The position numbers were made by a program, and so were the translations under genes. From the NCBI GenBank assembly GCA_902363395.1, contig CABIZZ010000001.1:186001-250000 (forward strand): a stretch of DNA of 64,000 nt, in the 5' to 3' direction. Below, in pieces: positions 46,924 to 56,516 of the stretch (its first letter is position 1; every line of letters begins with the position of its first letter). Below the pieces are notes generated by a model. The model saw only the letters and a list, made by a program, of their open reading frames with translations, was not told where the DNA came from and searched no databases. This stretch comes from Streptococcaceae bacterium. Its GTDB lineage: Bacteria > Bacillota > Bacilli > Lactobacillales > Streptococcaceae.

Positions 46924-48468
46924 ATGGACAGGAAGTTGGAAACAGGCCATATTCTTCAAATTGGACCTACAAATTGGCAGGAAGAAGTGACAATTCCAGA
47001 AGGTCTGAACTGGCATTATTTTTCTATCCAAACCCCTCTACAGATAGAGGACTACATGGAGGAGCAAGGTATTAAGGAGTTTCAGGCCTTGGTGCTGGAT
47101 CATCCTGAGAGGTTATTGAGCTTCAAAGAAGAGCTGGGTCTCTTTCAGCCCTACACTGTTTTTTATGATCAAGTATATGACCAAGAGTCATTTACAGAAG
47201 AACTGGATCATTTGATGCAACTGGTTCAGGCTAAGGCTTGGGATTTTTCCGATAAGGCTCCCTTTCTCTATCAACTTCATCGTTTCCTTTATGACGGCCA
47301 GTATGGGGATGCCTTTAGTGTCAGAGAGTTACGAGTTAGAGCTGACTTTGCAGGCAGTCAAACGGTCAGAGGGAAACACTTTTTGGAGTTAGAGGGCTCA
47401 TATGGAGAAGAATATACTCCCATCGCCCAGTGGGTCAACACCTATTCGTATGATGGGGTCCTTCCTAGGGATCTATGGCTAGAGTACGAGAAAACGCCAG
47501 ACTGCCAGATCCAGTTGCGGGTCCAATTTTTCCAGAGTGGGACCTTGGGTTCTTTAGTGAAGGAGCTTGTTTATTCAGAAGCAGATTTGGAAAGGCCGGT
47601 TCTGATTGACGAGCCCGATCGTTATTACCTATCCTTTTCACTAGAAGCGAAGGGCCAGGGGCGACTCATAATCGGTGCTTTGCACAAGCGCTTCTCTCAT
47701 GGTCCTTTTGGAGAAATTGCTCTTGGTTCACAGACTCTCAGAGACAGCAAGCGTCAGGAAATTTTTGCTTATTTCCATCCAGGAGACCTGAAGCCACCTC
47801 TGAATGTCTATTTCTCCGGTTATCGTCCTGCAGAGGGTTTTGAAGGCTTTGCCATGATGAAAAATATGGGAGCGCCCTTTATTCTCTTTTCGGATCCACG
47901 TCTAGAGGGGGGATGCTTCTATCTAGGCTCTCCGGAGTTGGAAAAGAAGATTCAGGATTTTATCGATCACCATCTTCAATCCTTAGGATTTGGTCCCAAA
48001 GAATTGAACTTTTCAGGTCTATCGATGGGCACTTATGGAGCTCTCTACTATGGAGCCTCTTACTCACCTCATGCGATCTTGGTTGGGAAACCGATTGTCA
48101 ACCTTGGGGATGTAGCTGCCAATCTGAAGTTTAAACGGCCAGATGAATTTGGAACCTCGCTCGATATGATGCAATTGCTTCTCGGTCGAGTGTCAAGTGA
48201 AGGGATAGAGGCCTTGAACAAGCGTTTTTGGGATCGATTTCATCAGACAGAGTTAAAGGATACCCTCTTAGCCTTGGCTTATATGAGAGACGATGATTAC
48301 GACCATAAGGCTTATTCGGATATTTTAGAAGCTCTTTATCACCAGCCTATTCGGATCATTAGTTCAAGTCGCCCGGGTCGCCACAATGATGCAACGGAGT
48401 CTATCATTGAGTGGTTCTTGACCCAATACAAAGAAATCATGGAAAGAGATTTTGGAAGAAGTGGATGA
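46924..48468 (+). CDS. asp2: Accessory Sec system protein Asp2 (SRRP O-acetyltransferase)
   Basis: 514 residues, soluble, with an N-terminal beta-rich part and a C-terminal alpha/beta hydrolase fold. FSGLSMGTYGALYYG holds the nucleophilic Ser, and RPGRHNDATESIIEWF the likely catalytic His region. In S. gordonii Asp2 O-acetylates GlcNAc on the glycoprotein and is also needed for transport, so both roles are expected here. Gene lies one base after asp1, and its stop overlaps the asp3 start. Confidence 0.92.
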   Translation: MDRKLETGHILQIGPTNWQEEVTIPEGLNWHYFSIQTPLQIEDYMEEQGIKEFQALVLDHPERLLSFKEELGLFQPYTVFYDQVYDQESFTEELDHLMQLVQAKAWDFSDKAPFLYQLHRFLYDGQYGDAFSVRELRVRADFAGSQTVRGKHFLELEGSYGEEYTPIAQWVNTYSYDGVLPRDLWLEYEKTPDCQIQLRVQFFQSGTLGSLVKELVYSEADLERPVLIDEPDRYYLSFSLEAKGQGRLIIGALHKRFSHGPFGEIALGSQTLRDSKRQEIFAYFHPGDLKPPLNVYFSGYRPAEGFEGFAMMKNMGAPFILFSDPRLEGGCFYLGSPELEKKIQDFIDHHLQSLGFGPKELNFSGLSMGTYGALYYGASYSPHAILVGKPIVNLGDVAANLKFKRPDEFGTSLDMMQLLLGRVSSEGIEALNKRFWDRFHQTELKDTLLALAYMRDDDYDHKAYSDILEALYHQPIRIISSSRPGRHNDATESIIEWFLTQYKEIMERDFGRSG

Positions 48469-48917
48469 TTAGGATGAGAAAGCAAAAAGATCGTCACCTT
48501 TATTGGGGGCCGATCTCTTCAGTTGATTATTTGTGGGGGTCTGTGATAGAAAGACTAGCAGAAAATCAGATTCGATTTACGAATCCTTTGATGCCTTCTG
48601 GTCAAGTCTTAAAAAGTTGGAAATCCCTCACAAGCTATGGGGAGGATCGGATGGCACCCAGTCTGCCACTTTTACAGAGAGGCCGGACCTATGTAGTTGA
48701 AGTTCAGATGACTTCTAGGCCTGCTCATACGGTTATGCTAGAAGTTGTTTGCCAGGATCGTTTTGGCAAGATAGTGGACCGGCAGGTCAGTACAGAAGGG
48801 CAAGTTAAGTTGGTATATCCAGAGCAAGCTTATTCTTACCAAGTGCGTCTCCTCAGTGCAGGGATGCAAGAGTTTACCTTTCGCTATTTCACAATTTCAC
48901 CGATTTCGTCTGAATAA
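48465..48917 (+). CDS. asp3: Accessory Sec system protein Asp3
   Basis: 150 residues from ATG 48465, which overlaps the asp2 stop (ATGA) and has GGAAG about 8 bases upstream; ATG 48474 is an alternative. Starts HLYWGPISSVDYLWGS and continues as a beta-sandwich, carbohydrate-binding-module-like protein (RGRTYVVEVQM, EFTFRYFTIS). Asp3 bridges Asp1 and Asp2 and binds substrate and SecA2. Typical length for the family. Confidence 0.9.
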   Translation: MIRMRKQKDRHLYWGPISSVDYLWGSVIERLAENQIRFTNPLMPSGQVLKSWKSLTSYGEDRMAPSLPLLQRGRTYVVEVQMTSRPAHTVMLEVVCQDRFGKIVDRQVSTEGQVKLVYPEQAYSYQVRLLSAGMQEFTFRYFTISPISSE

Positions 48918-48966
48918 TGAGGTATTCTGATATAGATCAAGCAGATGGATAGTAAATGAGGACCCA

Positions 48967-51342
48967 GTGGATTCTGTAAAATTGAAAAAAATAAAAAAGA
49001 TCTTAAATGAGGTGAATAGCTGGAAAGATCGGATGTCCCAGTTGACAGACCAGCAGTTACAAGAAAAGACAGAGGAATTCCGCCGCCGTTTCCGACAAGG
49101 AGAGTCACTAGACGATTTGCTAGCAGAAGCTTATGCAGTCGTGAGAGAAGTCTCTCAGAGAGTCTTGGGGATGTTTCCTTACGATGTCCAAGTTATGGGA
49201 GCCATCGTCCTCCACCAAGGAAATATTGCAGAGATGGAAACCGGGGAAGGAAAGACCCTAACGGCAACCATGCCCGCCTACCTGAATGCAATAGAAGGGA
49301 AGGGGGTTATGGTGATTACCCCCAATACTTACCTGGCAACTCGTGATGCGGAAGAAATGGGTAAGATTTATCGTTTTCTAGGTTTGACAGTCGGAGTTCC
49401 ACTTCAAGATACTGAGGGCGAACTCTCCCCAGCTAAGAAGCGGTCGCTCTATCAATCTGACATTGTTTATACAACCAATAGTAGCTTGGGGTTTGATTAT
49501 CTTTCAGAAAATTTAACCGCCTCTGTTGATGGCCAATTCCTGGCAAATTTAAACTATGCGATTGTAGATGAAATCGATTCTATCTTATTGGATAGTGCTC
49601 AGACACCCTTAGTGATTTCGGGCTCTCCTCGCGTGCAGTCCAATCTATATGGGATTGTAGACACCTTGATCCGAACCTTCAAAGAAGGTGAAGAGTACAA
49701 GGCCGACGGGGACAAGAAACAGGTGTGGTTGACCCCAAAAGGTGTAAAAGCAGCTGAGGCTTTTCTATCCTTGAAGCATTTGTATGATCCTGAGCACCGT
49801 GATCTTGTCCGCCATATTAGTCTGGCTTTACAAGCGCATCAACACTATAAAAGGGACAAGGACTATGTCGTCCGTTCGAATGAAAAAGGAGAACAGGAGC
49901 TTGTCCTTTTGGATCAAGCAACGGGGCGTCTTATGGAATTGACTCGCCTTCAAGGGGGACTTCATCAGGCTCTTGAAGCCAAGGAAGGACTTTCCTTGAC
50001 ACCAGAGACACGGGCCATGGCTTCGATTACTTACCAAAATTTGTTCAAGATGTTTCAAAAACTCGGCGGTATGACGGGAACCGGGAAGGTTGCAGAAGCT
50101 GAATTTTTGGAGACTTATGCCATGTCAGTAGTTCAGATCCCAACCAATCGAAAACGGATCCGCCAGGATCTCCCAGATGAGATATACCAGACCTTGCCAG
50201 AAAAAGTCTATGCTTCTATGGCCTACATCAAAGAAGTCCATGCAAAGGGAAACCCGATTTTGATCTTTGCCGGTTCGGTTGAGATGTCTGTCTTGTATTC
50301 AAACCTTCTCCTTCGTGAAGGAATTCCCCATAATCTGTTGAATGCCAATAAGGCTTCTCGTGAAGCGCAGATTATTGCTGAATCTGGTCAAAGAGGCGCA
50401 GTGACCGTTGCGACCTCGATGGCAGGTCGGGGGACAGATATCAAATTAGGGCAGGGTGTAGCTGCCTTAGGTGGTTTGGTTGTCGTTGGGACGGAGCGGA
50501 TGATGAATCGCCGGATAGATCTCCAGATTCGAGGACGATCAGGACGTCAAGGAGATCCTGGAAAAACCAAGTTTTTTGTCTCTCTGGAGGATGATTTAAT
50601 CAAACACTGGGGGCCAAACTGGATCCAAGATAGGTATCAAGATTACGACGTAGAGGATCGACTTCGAAAAGCCAAACCTCTAACCCAGAGGAAATACCAA
50701 CGCATCGTCGCTCAAGCTCAGGATGCGAGTGAAAGTGCTGCGCAAGCTAGTCGTCGCTTGACCTTGGAGTTCGCAGAGAGTATGAACATTCAACGCGATT
50801 TGGTTTATAAGGAACGGGATCGGTTGATCAGGCTGGACAGACGTTTGGATGGATTAATCGAGAAAATTGCTCGGGAAGTGTTTGCCCAAGTGGCTAAAAA
50901 TAAAAAGTATCAAGACACGATTGCCTTCTATCACTATATTTTAGGTCATATCAGTTATCAGGTTAATCCTGCTCAGATCCATCAAGCCTTTCCTTCCAAG
51001 CAAGCAAAAGAGGATTTCCTCTGGGAGCTAGCCCGCTCGGAGTTGCTTGCTAAATATCAAAGGCTGGAATCCGATGAGGTAATTGCTCAGTTTCAACGGA
51101 TGGTGCTATTAAAAGCTATTGACGAAAATTGGGTGGAACAAGTGGATTATTTGCAACAATTACGTGTGGCCTTGTCTGGTCAGTACGCCAGTCAAAAGAA
51201 TCCACTGGTCGAATTTTACCAAGAAGCCTCTTTATCTTTTGATCGGATGAAGGCTTTGGCAAAAGAGCAGATGGTTCGCAATCTCTTACTCAGTCGAGTA
51301 GAAATCAATACAAAAGGGGAAATTGTCCTGTATTTCCCATAA
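48967..51342 (+). CDS. secA2: Accessory Sec translocase ATPase SecA2
   Basis: 791 residues, shorter than housekeeping SecA and without the C-terminal Cys/His zinc tail. Walker A in [18 protein letters not shown]-type [17 protein letters not shown], preprotein cross-linking domain about 220-350, and the second helicase domain [12 protein letters not shown] and [13 protein letters not shown]. It is the motor that drives the serine-rich glycoproteins through SecY2. The start is GTG 48967 with GAGGA four bases upstream. Between asp3 and gtfA as in other accessory Sec loci. Confidence 0.94.
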   Translation: MDSVKLKKIKKILNEVNSWKDRMSQLTDQQLQEKTEEFRRRFRQGESLDDLLAEAYAVVREVSQRVLGMFPYDVQVMGAIVLHQGNIAEMETGEGKTLTATMPAYLNAIEGKGVMVITPNTYLATRDAEEMGKIYRFLGLTVGVPLQDTEGELSPAKKRSLYQSDIVYTTNSSLGFDYLSENLTASVDGQFLANLNYAIVDEIDSILLDSAQTPLVISGSPRVQSNLYGIVDTLIRTFKEGEEYKADGDKKQVWLTPKGVKAAEAFLSLKHLYDPEHRDLVRHISLALQAHQHYKRDKDYVVRSNEKGEQELVLLDQATGRLMELTRLQGGLHQALEAKEGLSLTPETRAMASITYQNLFKMFQKLGGMTGTGKVAEAEFLETYAMSVVQIPTNRKRIRQDLPDEIYQTLPEKVYASMAYIKEVHAKGNPILIFAGSVEMSVLYSNLLLREGIPHNLLNANKASREAQIIAESGQRGAVTVATSMAGRGTDIKLGQGVAALGGLVVVGTERMMNRRIDLQIRGRSGRQGDPGKTKFFVSLEDDLIKHWGPNWIQDRYQDYDVEDRLRKAKPLTQRKYQRIVAQAQDASESAAQASRRLTLEFAESMNIQRDLVYKERDRLIRLDRRLDGLIEKIAREVFAQVAKNKKYQDTIAFYHYILGHISYQVNPAQIHQAFPSKQAKEDFLWELARSELLAKYQRLESDEVIAQFQRMVLLKAIDENWVEQVDYLQQLRVALSGQYASQKNPLVEFYQEASLSFDRMKALAKEQMVRNLLLSRVEINTKGEIVLYFP

Positions 51343-51352
51343 AAGAGGATTT

Positions 51353-52867
51353 ATGACAGTATACAATATCAATCTTGGGATTGGATGGGCCAGTAGTGGC
51401 GTCGAGTATGCACAAGCCTATCGGGCCAAGTTGCTCCGACAGATCCAAGAACCTGCAAAATTTATTTTTATGGATATGATATTAGCAGACAATATTCAAC
51501 ACCTAACAGAGAATATTGGATTTAAAGACCATGAAATCATATGGATCTACACCCATTTTACGGATATCAAAATTGCGCCAACCACTTATACGGTGGATCA
51601 AGTCCTGGCTGGGTTCGCTGGGAAGCCAACGCGAGAAGAGACCACAGGGAAGGTGAAGCGCTATTTCTATGAAGACCAAGACAGTTTTTTGACCTGCTAT
51701 CTTCGGGACGAAAAGAGTTCTTATGTAGAGCGCTGTGAGTATGTTTCCAGAGGAATCCTAGTCAGAAAAGACTACTTTTCCTATACTCGCTACTGTACAG
51801 AGTACTTTGTCCCCCAAAATAATCAAGCTAACTTGATTGAACGGCGTTTCTACAATGAAGATGGAAGTGTGGCCTATCGGATGCAGTTGGCAGATGGTCA
51901 GGAGATATACCGTTTTCCAGATCGTTATCTCTTCGGTCGGCAGGAATTGATCCGCTACTTCATGCAAAGCCTCAACTTGACCAAACAAGATCTGGTGATT
52001 TTGGATCGGGAGACTGACATCGGCCAACCTATTTTTGAAGAGGCCCAAAAAGCTCGTCTAGGAGTCGTGGTCCATGCGGAGCACTATAGTGTCAATCATA
52101 CTGATGATCAATATATTTTGTGGAACAATTATTACGATTACCAATTTACCAATGCGGACAAGGTGGACTTCTTTATTGTCGCAACCGATCGCCAAAAGGA
52201 AGTTTTAGCAGAGCAATTCGACAAATATACCCCTCATGCTCCTGTTATTTACACCATTCCGGTAGGAAGTCTTGCAACTCTTCCTCAAAACGACTCTCGT
52301 AAACCTTTTTCTCTGGTGACTGCTTCGCGTCTGGCGACAGAAAAACACATCGACTGGTTAGTTCGAGCAGTTGTCGAAGCAAAAAAAGAGCTACCGTCCC
52401 TTTCTTTTGATATTTATGGAAAAGGTGGAGAGGAAGGTAAGTTGCAATCACTGATTGAAGAGTTAGGAGCGACGGACTATATCCAGCTCAAAGGCCATAT
52501 GGACTTGACCGATATTTACAAAGATTATGAAGTCTACCTTTCGGCTTCTACCAGTGAAGGCTTTGGGCTGACCCTGATGGAGGCCATTGGTTCTGGTCTT
52601 CCAATCATTGGCTTTGATGTGCCTTATGGCAATCAGAACTTTGTTAGAGATGGGGAGAATGGCTACCTGCTTCCGACTGAACCAGACCAGGTTGTGGACA
52701 GGATAGCGAGGTCCTTTGCTGAAATGATCTGCTTGCTATACCAGAGTCAAAAGATGCCATCCATGCGTCAAGCATCTTATGCGCGTGCAGAAGATTTTCT
52801 AACCAGTAAGGTTGAAAAAGCTTGGTCTCAATTGATTGAGGAGGTGACCCATGCTGAACGTATTTGA
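51353..52867 (+). CDS. gtfA: Accessory Sec glycosyltransferase GtfA (Gtf1)
   Basis: 504 residues, GT4, GT-B fold. The N-terminus MTVYNINLGIGWASSGVEYAQ and the later LVTASRLATEKHIDWLV, SASTSEGFGLTLMEAIGSG and GFDVPYGNQNFV carry the GT4 donor-binding Glu residues. GtfA with GtfB forms the O-GlcNAc transferase that starts glycosylation of Ser/Thr in the serine-rich repeats, using UDP-GlcNAc. The ATG at 51353 follows AGAGGAT; it overlaps gtfB by 17 bases. Confidence 0.93.
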   Translation: MTVYNINLGIGWASSGVEYAQAYRAKLLRQIQEPAKFIFMDMILADNIQHLTENIGFKDHEIIWIYTHFTDIKIAPTTYTVDQVLAGFAGKPTREETTGKVKRYFYEDQDSFLTCYLRDEKSSYVERCEYVSRGILVRKDYFSYTRYCTEYFVPQNNQANLIERRFYNEDGSVAYRMQLADGQEIYRFPDRYLFGRQELIRYFMQSLNLTKQDLVILDRETDIGQPIFEEAQKARLGVVVHAEHYSVNHTDDQYILWNNYYDYQFTNADKVDFFIVATDRQKEVLAEQFDKYTPHAPVIYTIPVGSLATLPQNDSRKPFSLVTASRLATEKHIDWLVRAVVEAKKELPSLSFDIYGKGGEEGKLQSLIEELGATDYIQLKGHMDLTDIYKDYEVYLSASTSEGFGLTLMEAIGSGLPIIGFDVPYGNQNFVRDGENGYLLPTEPDQVVDRIARSFAEMICLLYQSQKMPSMRQASYARAEDFLTSKVEKAWSQLIEEVTHAERI

Positions 52868-54206
52868 TCGGTTTTCGCGTGAGAGCCAAGATCTGCTCTA
52901 TTCTTTACAAAGAGCAGGTTATACACATCCAACGATCGTCTTGGAACCGAATGGTTTTTTACCTGATGGAGTGGAGTCGCCTTTTCTTTACTTTTTAGGT
53001 CGACCTACAGGTGAAAAACGGGGGCGCTTCTTTAACGAAATTTTAGTCCCTGATTTTTGGGAAATCACTGGTGATGCATCTGGTGGACGGATTTCCTACT
53101 ACGGCCAAGAAAAAGCACGCATCTATTACCAAGATGCTACTCATAAACGAATCGTCGAACGGGTAGAGTGGTTCCATCAAGAGGGACAAGTAAGCACAGT
53201 GGATCACTATGATCAATACGGTCGAAAAATAGCGGTGACTACTTGTGATGGCCAGGGCAATCCCTTGTTAACCACCTACTTTGAAGAAGAGATGGAACGC
53301 CTAACAGAAAATCATCAAACAGGTGATCTGATTTTGACGCTGGATCATGAGCCCATGCGGATTTTCAAAAATCGACTAGCTTTCTACGTCTTTTATGTCC
53401 AATACCGAGGATTTGCTCTAGATCAAGTGCTCTTTAATACGCTGGCTCAGTCTTTTGTTTTGAGTTTGCAACTTGGCAAAATAGGACTGGTAGGCCGGGA
53501 TGTCTTGGTTTGGCAAGAGCCATTACAGGATAGTCTGCCAGGCAATATGCAACTGATCCTCAATAGTCCAGAGATACGGACGAAGAAGATTTTCATCCCT
53601 CAAAGGGAGACCTATCGCCGTGCCCTAGAGTTGGTATCACCAGAGCAAAAGGCTTGTTTTGCCCCTCTTGGTTATATCTATGATTTTGCTGTCAAAGACG
53701 ATATTCGCAAGGATGCTTTTGTATTAACAAATTCAGATCAGATTGAAGCCTTGCCTTATTTGCTAGAGCACTTACCGGATGTGACCTTCCGAGTTGCTGC
53801 TGTGACAGAAATGTCACCAGAACTCATGTCTCTGGTCCGCTACCCCAATTTGGTCTTGTATCAGAATATTAGCCAGAAACGGATCAAGGAGCTCCTTCAC
53901 CAATCCAGTATCTATCTAGATATCAATCATTTTGGGGAGGTACAGGGAATTGTTCGTAAGGCCTTTGAGCACCAACAGCTGATCTTAGGCTTTGAACAGA
54001 CCTTACATGACCCGCCTTATCTTGCTCAAGAAAATGTCTTTAGGCAAGGAGAAAAAGACGAACTGGTGGCACGCATCAAAGAAGTTTATCAATCAATAGA
54101 GCACTACCGACACGCAGTTTCAAATCAAATTGCTCAATCTAACGCGATCGAACAGGAAGAGTTTCGTTCGAGATTCCAAGAAGGGATAGGTAATAGAAAT
54201 GTCTGA
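52851..54206 (+). CDS. gtfB: Accessory Sec glycosyltransferase stabilising subunit GtfB (Gtf2)
   Basis: 451 residues, also GT-B-like but lacking an evident active-site Glu pair. FSRESQDLLYSLQRAGYTHPT opens the protein and QSSIYLDINHFGEVQGIV is near the end. In studied streptococci GtfB binds the glycoprotein substrate and stabilises GtfA. Start ATG at 52851 overlaps gtfA, with GGAGG just upstream; 3' end overlaps asp4 by 8 bases. No further sugar-adding genes (nss, gly, gtfC) are present in the island. Confidence 0.92.
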   Translation: MLNVFDRFSRESQDLLYSLQRAGYTHPTIVLEPNGFLPDGVESPFLYFLGRPTGEKRGRFFNEILVPDFWEITGDASGGRISYYGQEKARIYYQDATHKRIVERVEWFHQEGQVSTVDHYDQYGRKIAVTTCDGQGNPLLTTYFEEEMERLTENHQTGDLILTLDHEPMRIFKNRLAFYVFYVQYRGFALDQVLFNTLAQSFVLSLQLGKIGLVGRDVLVWQEPLQDSLPGNMQLILNSPEIRTKKIFIPQRETYRRALELVSPEQKACFAPLGYIYDFAVKDDIRKDAFVLTNSDQIEALPYLLEHLPDVTFRVAAVTEMSPELMSLVRYPNLVLYQNISQKRIKELLHQSSIYLDINHFGEVQGIVRKAFEHQQLILGFEQTLHDPPYLAQENVFRQGEKDELVARIKEVYQSIEHYRHAVSNQIAQSNAIEQEEFRSRFQEGIGNRNV

Positions 54207-54387
54207 TCAGAAGAAGGACTTGTTCTACAAAGAAGTAGAAGGACGGATGAATGCGCTGAAGCGACGATCCGCAGAAAAAGAAAAAGCAACGCGTTCAGAA
54301 AACGTCAACTTGACTTTAAATGTCGTCATCGGCCTCGTTATCTTGTTGGGGGTGTTGCTCACCCTTTTCCGAGTATTTGGAGGCTAA
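54199..54387 (+). CDS. asp4: Accessory Sec protein Asp4 (SecE-like)
   Basis: 62 residues: a charged N-terminus (EGRMNALKRRSAEKEKATR) and a single C-terminal TM helix (LNVVIGLVILLGVLLTLFRVF). Size, topology and position match Asp4, a SecE-like partner of SecY2. Overlaps gtfB by 8 bases. Confidence 0.88.
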   Translation: MSDQKKDLFYKEVEGRMNALKRRSAEKEKATRSENVNLTLNVVIGLVILLGVLLTLFRVFGG

Positions 54388-54388
54388 G

Positions 54389-54613
54389 ATGGAAATGCTA
54401 TTTGTGGTACTGATTTTTCTTCTATCGATCAGTCTAATTTTGTTGGTGATGTTTCAACCTCGTCAACAACAATCGCTGTCAACAGATGCGACCAGTAACC
54501 TAGGGAAGCCAAGCTATTGGCTAGCCCGTCGAGGGATCAAGCTAGCGACGCTGATCGTTAGTGTCCTATTCTTTTTAATCTTGTTTATCTATCTGGTCCT
54601 TGCACGGGTCTAA
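54389..54613 (+). CDS. asp5: Accessory Sec protein Asp5 (SecG-like)
   Basis: 74 residues, two TM helices (LFVVLIFLLSISLILLVMF and LATLIVSVLFFLILFIYLVL) joined by a polar loop, as in SecG. Start ATG 54389, one base after the asp4 stop, with TTGGAGG upstream. Last gene of the accessory Sec operon, completing a SecYEG-like set with SecY2 and Asp4. Confidence 0.88.
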   Translation: MEMLFVVLIFLLSISLILLVMFQPRQQQSLSTDATSNLGKPSYWLARRGIKLATLIVSVLFFLILFIYLVLARV

Positions 54614-54634
54614 AAGGATAGGAAGGACCTTTTT
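54612..54634 (+). terminator. Weak terminator after asp5
   Basis: AAAAGG / CCTTTT with a 10-base loop, then T/C. Confidence 0.4.
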
Positions 54635-54797
54635 CTTGAAGTAGCGGCTTTGAATGAGAGCAGAAGTGGGATCGGCATGTCTCAGTCTTTTCTTCCTGGT
54701 GATAACTATTTTTTATGGAAGGTATATGAAATATATATTTTTCAAGCTTCCATTTCTATGATAGACTAAGTGTCACCAAGAGAAAAGAGGTACATTT

Positions 54798-55346
54798 ATG
54801 ACAACATTCCAGATTCATACAGTTGAGACAGCACCGGAAGAGGTAAAAGAGGTTCTTGAAACCGTTCAAAAAGATAATAACGGCTACATTCCGAATCTCA
54901 TCGGTCTTTTAGCAAATGCACCGACAGCTTTGGAAGCTTATCGTACAGTCGGTGCGATTAACCGCCGCAACAGTTTGACACCAGTTGAACGTGAAGTGGT
55001 CCAAATCACTGCAGCTGTGACCAATGGTTGTGCCTTCTGTGTGGCAGGTCATACAGCCTTTTCGATCAAGCAAATCCAAATGAACGATGACCTTCTTCAA
55101 GCTCTGCGCAATCGTACTCCAATCGAAACTGATCCGAAACTGGACACCTTGGCTAAATTCACCTTGGCTGTGATCAATACCAAGGGGCGCGTTGGAGATG
55201 AAGCCTTAGCTGAATTTTTGGAAGCAGGTTATAGTCACCAAAATGCTTTGGATGTGGTTCTAGGTGTGAGTCTAGCTAGCCTCTGTAACTATGCCAATAA
55301 CCTAGCCAACACACCCATCAACCCAGAATTGCAACCCTACGCGTAA
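54798..55346 (+). CDS. Carboxymuconolactone decarboxylase / AhpD-like family protein
   Basis: 182 residues, all helical, no signal. LTPVEREVVQITAAVTNGCAF and CAFCVAGHTAF show the AhpD-like E...CxxCxxxH active site, in which two Cys can be oxidised and reduced. Such proteins act as alkylhydroperoxidase-like peroxide reductases or in unknown redox steps. Streptococci lack catalase, so a role in peroxide handling is possible but inferred. Ribosome site AGAGG before ATG; terminator at 55401. Single gene. Confidence 0.85.
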   Translation: MTTFQIHTVETAPEEVKEVLETVQKDNNGYIPNLIGLLANAPTALEAYRTVGAINRRNSLTPVEREVVQITAAVTNGCAFCVAGHTAFSIKQIQMNDDLLQALRNRTPIETDPKLDTLAKFTLAVINTKGRVGDEALAEFLEAGYSHQNALDVVLGVSLASLCNYANNLANTPINPELQPYA

Positions 55347-55400
55347 CCGAAAAAGCTTGTGCGTGACATGATGGAGTTGAGCTTAACAATAAGGAAATGA

Positions 55401-55430
55401 GAAGTAGCTTTTATGCCTACTTCTTTTTTT
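55401..55430 (+). terminator. Rho-independent terminator after the AhpD-like gene
   Basis: GAAGTAGC / GCCTACTTC followed by T7. Confidence 0.9.
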
Positions 55431-55451
55431 GATATGCTTCCCCCTCTTTTA

Positions 55452-55460
55452 TGGTATACT
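55452..55460 (+). promoter_or_regulatory. Extended -10 promoter of the TDT transporter gene
   Basis: TGgTATACT, 29 bases before the ATG at 55489. Confidence 0.6.
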
Positions 55461-55488
55461 GAAAGCGATAAAATGATTGGAGATCAAG

Positions 55489-56406
55489 ATGAAAAAGATT
55501 CCTTTAGCATTTTCAGGCTGCCTGTTAGGTTTAGCAGGGGCTGGAAACCTTCTGTCTGATACCTTCCCGGTTCTGGCTCATTTCTTCAGTTTGACGGGTT
55601 TGATCCTATGGGTTTTCTTTTTATGTCACCATCTGATTTACTGGTCAGAAACCAAGATCGAACTACAAGAGCCGGCCCTTCTATCTGGGATGGCGACCTT
55701 CCCCATGGCTGGGATGATTCTATCGACTTATCTCTTACGACTCTTTCCGACATTTGGAGGACTCGCCCAGGCAGTTTGGTGGACTGCTTTCCTCTTAGAT
55801 TGTGGCTTGATCTTCTACTTTACCAAGACCCATATATTGGCAAAACCGAGAGCCAATGCCACCCCTAGTTGGACCGTTCTTTATGTGGGGATTGCTGTTG
55901 CTGCCTTGACCTACCCAGTGGTAGGGGTGGTTGAGCTAGCCTATCTGACTCTCGGATTTGGCTTTGTCTTAACCTTGATTCTTTACCCACTAATCTATCA
56001 GGGGTTGAAAACCAGCCCTTTACCGAGCCACTTATTAGGGCAAGAAGGCATCTATTGTGCCCCCTTTTCTCTTCTGTTAGCGGCCCTGGTTCGTGTGGGT
56101 GGAGCCAGTCTACCTGTTTGGCTGTTATCCATCATGGTCGGACTCTCGCAAGCTTTTTATTTCTTCGTTTTAACGCGTCTGCCTAAGATGTTAAAAGAGG
56201 GCTTTCAACCAGCCTTTTCAGCCTTAACCTTCCCAACGGTCATCACAGCTACTTCCCTGAAAATGGCCCAAGGCCTATTGCACAGTTCTCTGTTAAGGCC
56301 CCTTGTCTGGTTAGAAACCATTCTGTGTCTAGCCATTCTTGTGTCTGTGCTTGTAGGCTTTGTGACTTACAGAAAAGGGGAGAACGAGTATTCCAATAGA
56401 AACTAG
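55489..56406 (+). CDS. TDT family (TehA/SLAC1-like) membrane transporter
   Basis: 305 residues, about 10 TM helices. IPLAFSGCLLGLAGAGNLL, PMAGMILSTYLLRL and the alternating small helices match the tellurite-resistance/dicarboxylate transporter family. Members are anion channels or carriers (tellurite, malate, nitrate-like anions); the substrate here is not known. The start at 55489 follows TTGGAGATC; the frame is open four codons upstream. Single gene with its own promoter and terminator. Confidence 0.85.
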   Translation: MKKIPLAFSGCLLGLAGAGNLLSDTFPVLAHFFSLTGLILWVFFLCHHLIYWSETKIELQEPALLSGMATFPMAGMILSTYLLRLFPTFGGLAQAVWWTAFLLDCGLIFYFTKTHILAKPRANATPSWTVLYVGIAVAALTYPVVGVVELAYLTLGFGFVLTLILYPLIYQGLKTSPLPSHLLGQEGIYCAPFSLLLAALVRVGGASLPVWLLSIMVGLSQAFYFFVLTRLPKMLKEGFQPAFSALTFPTVITATSLKMAQGLLHSSLLRPLVWLETILCLAILVSVLVGFVTYRKGENEYSNRN

Positions 56407-56407
56407 A

Positions 56408-56436
56408 GGTCAGAGACGGTTGTCTCGACCTTTTTT
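56408..56436 (+). terminator. Rho-independent terminator after the TDT gene
   Basis: GGTCAGAGAC / GTCTCGACC, T6. Confidence 0.9.
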
Positions 56437-56516
56437 GGTTTACTTTCTAATTGAATCCTAGGAATGATTATGGTAAGATGCAATAAATCATTTTTAATCT
56501 CCCTCGAAAGGAATGT

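Noticed and set aside
47445-47452. TACGAATA on the minus strand (also near 17955)
   Set aside because: Inside coding sequence of asp2 and of the giant adhesin, with no gene in the right orientation; chance matches to the ComX box.
44092-54613. Accessory Sec island considered as a recent mobile insertion
   Set aside because: No integrase, attachment site or tRNA at its ends; such loci are a standard part of many streptococcal genomes.
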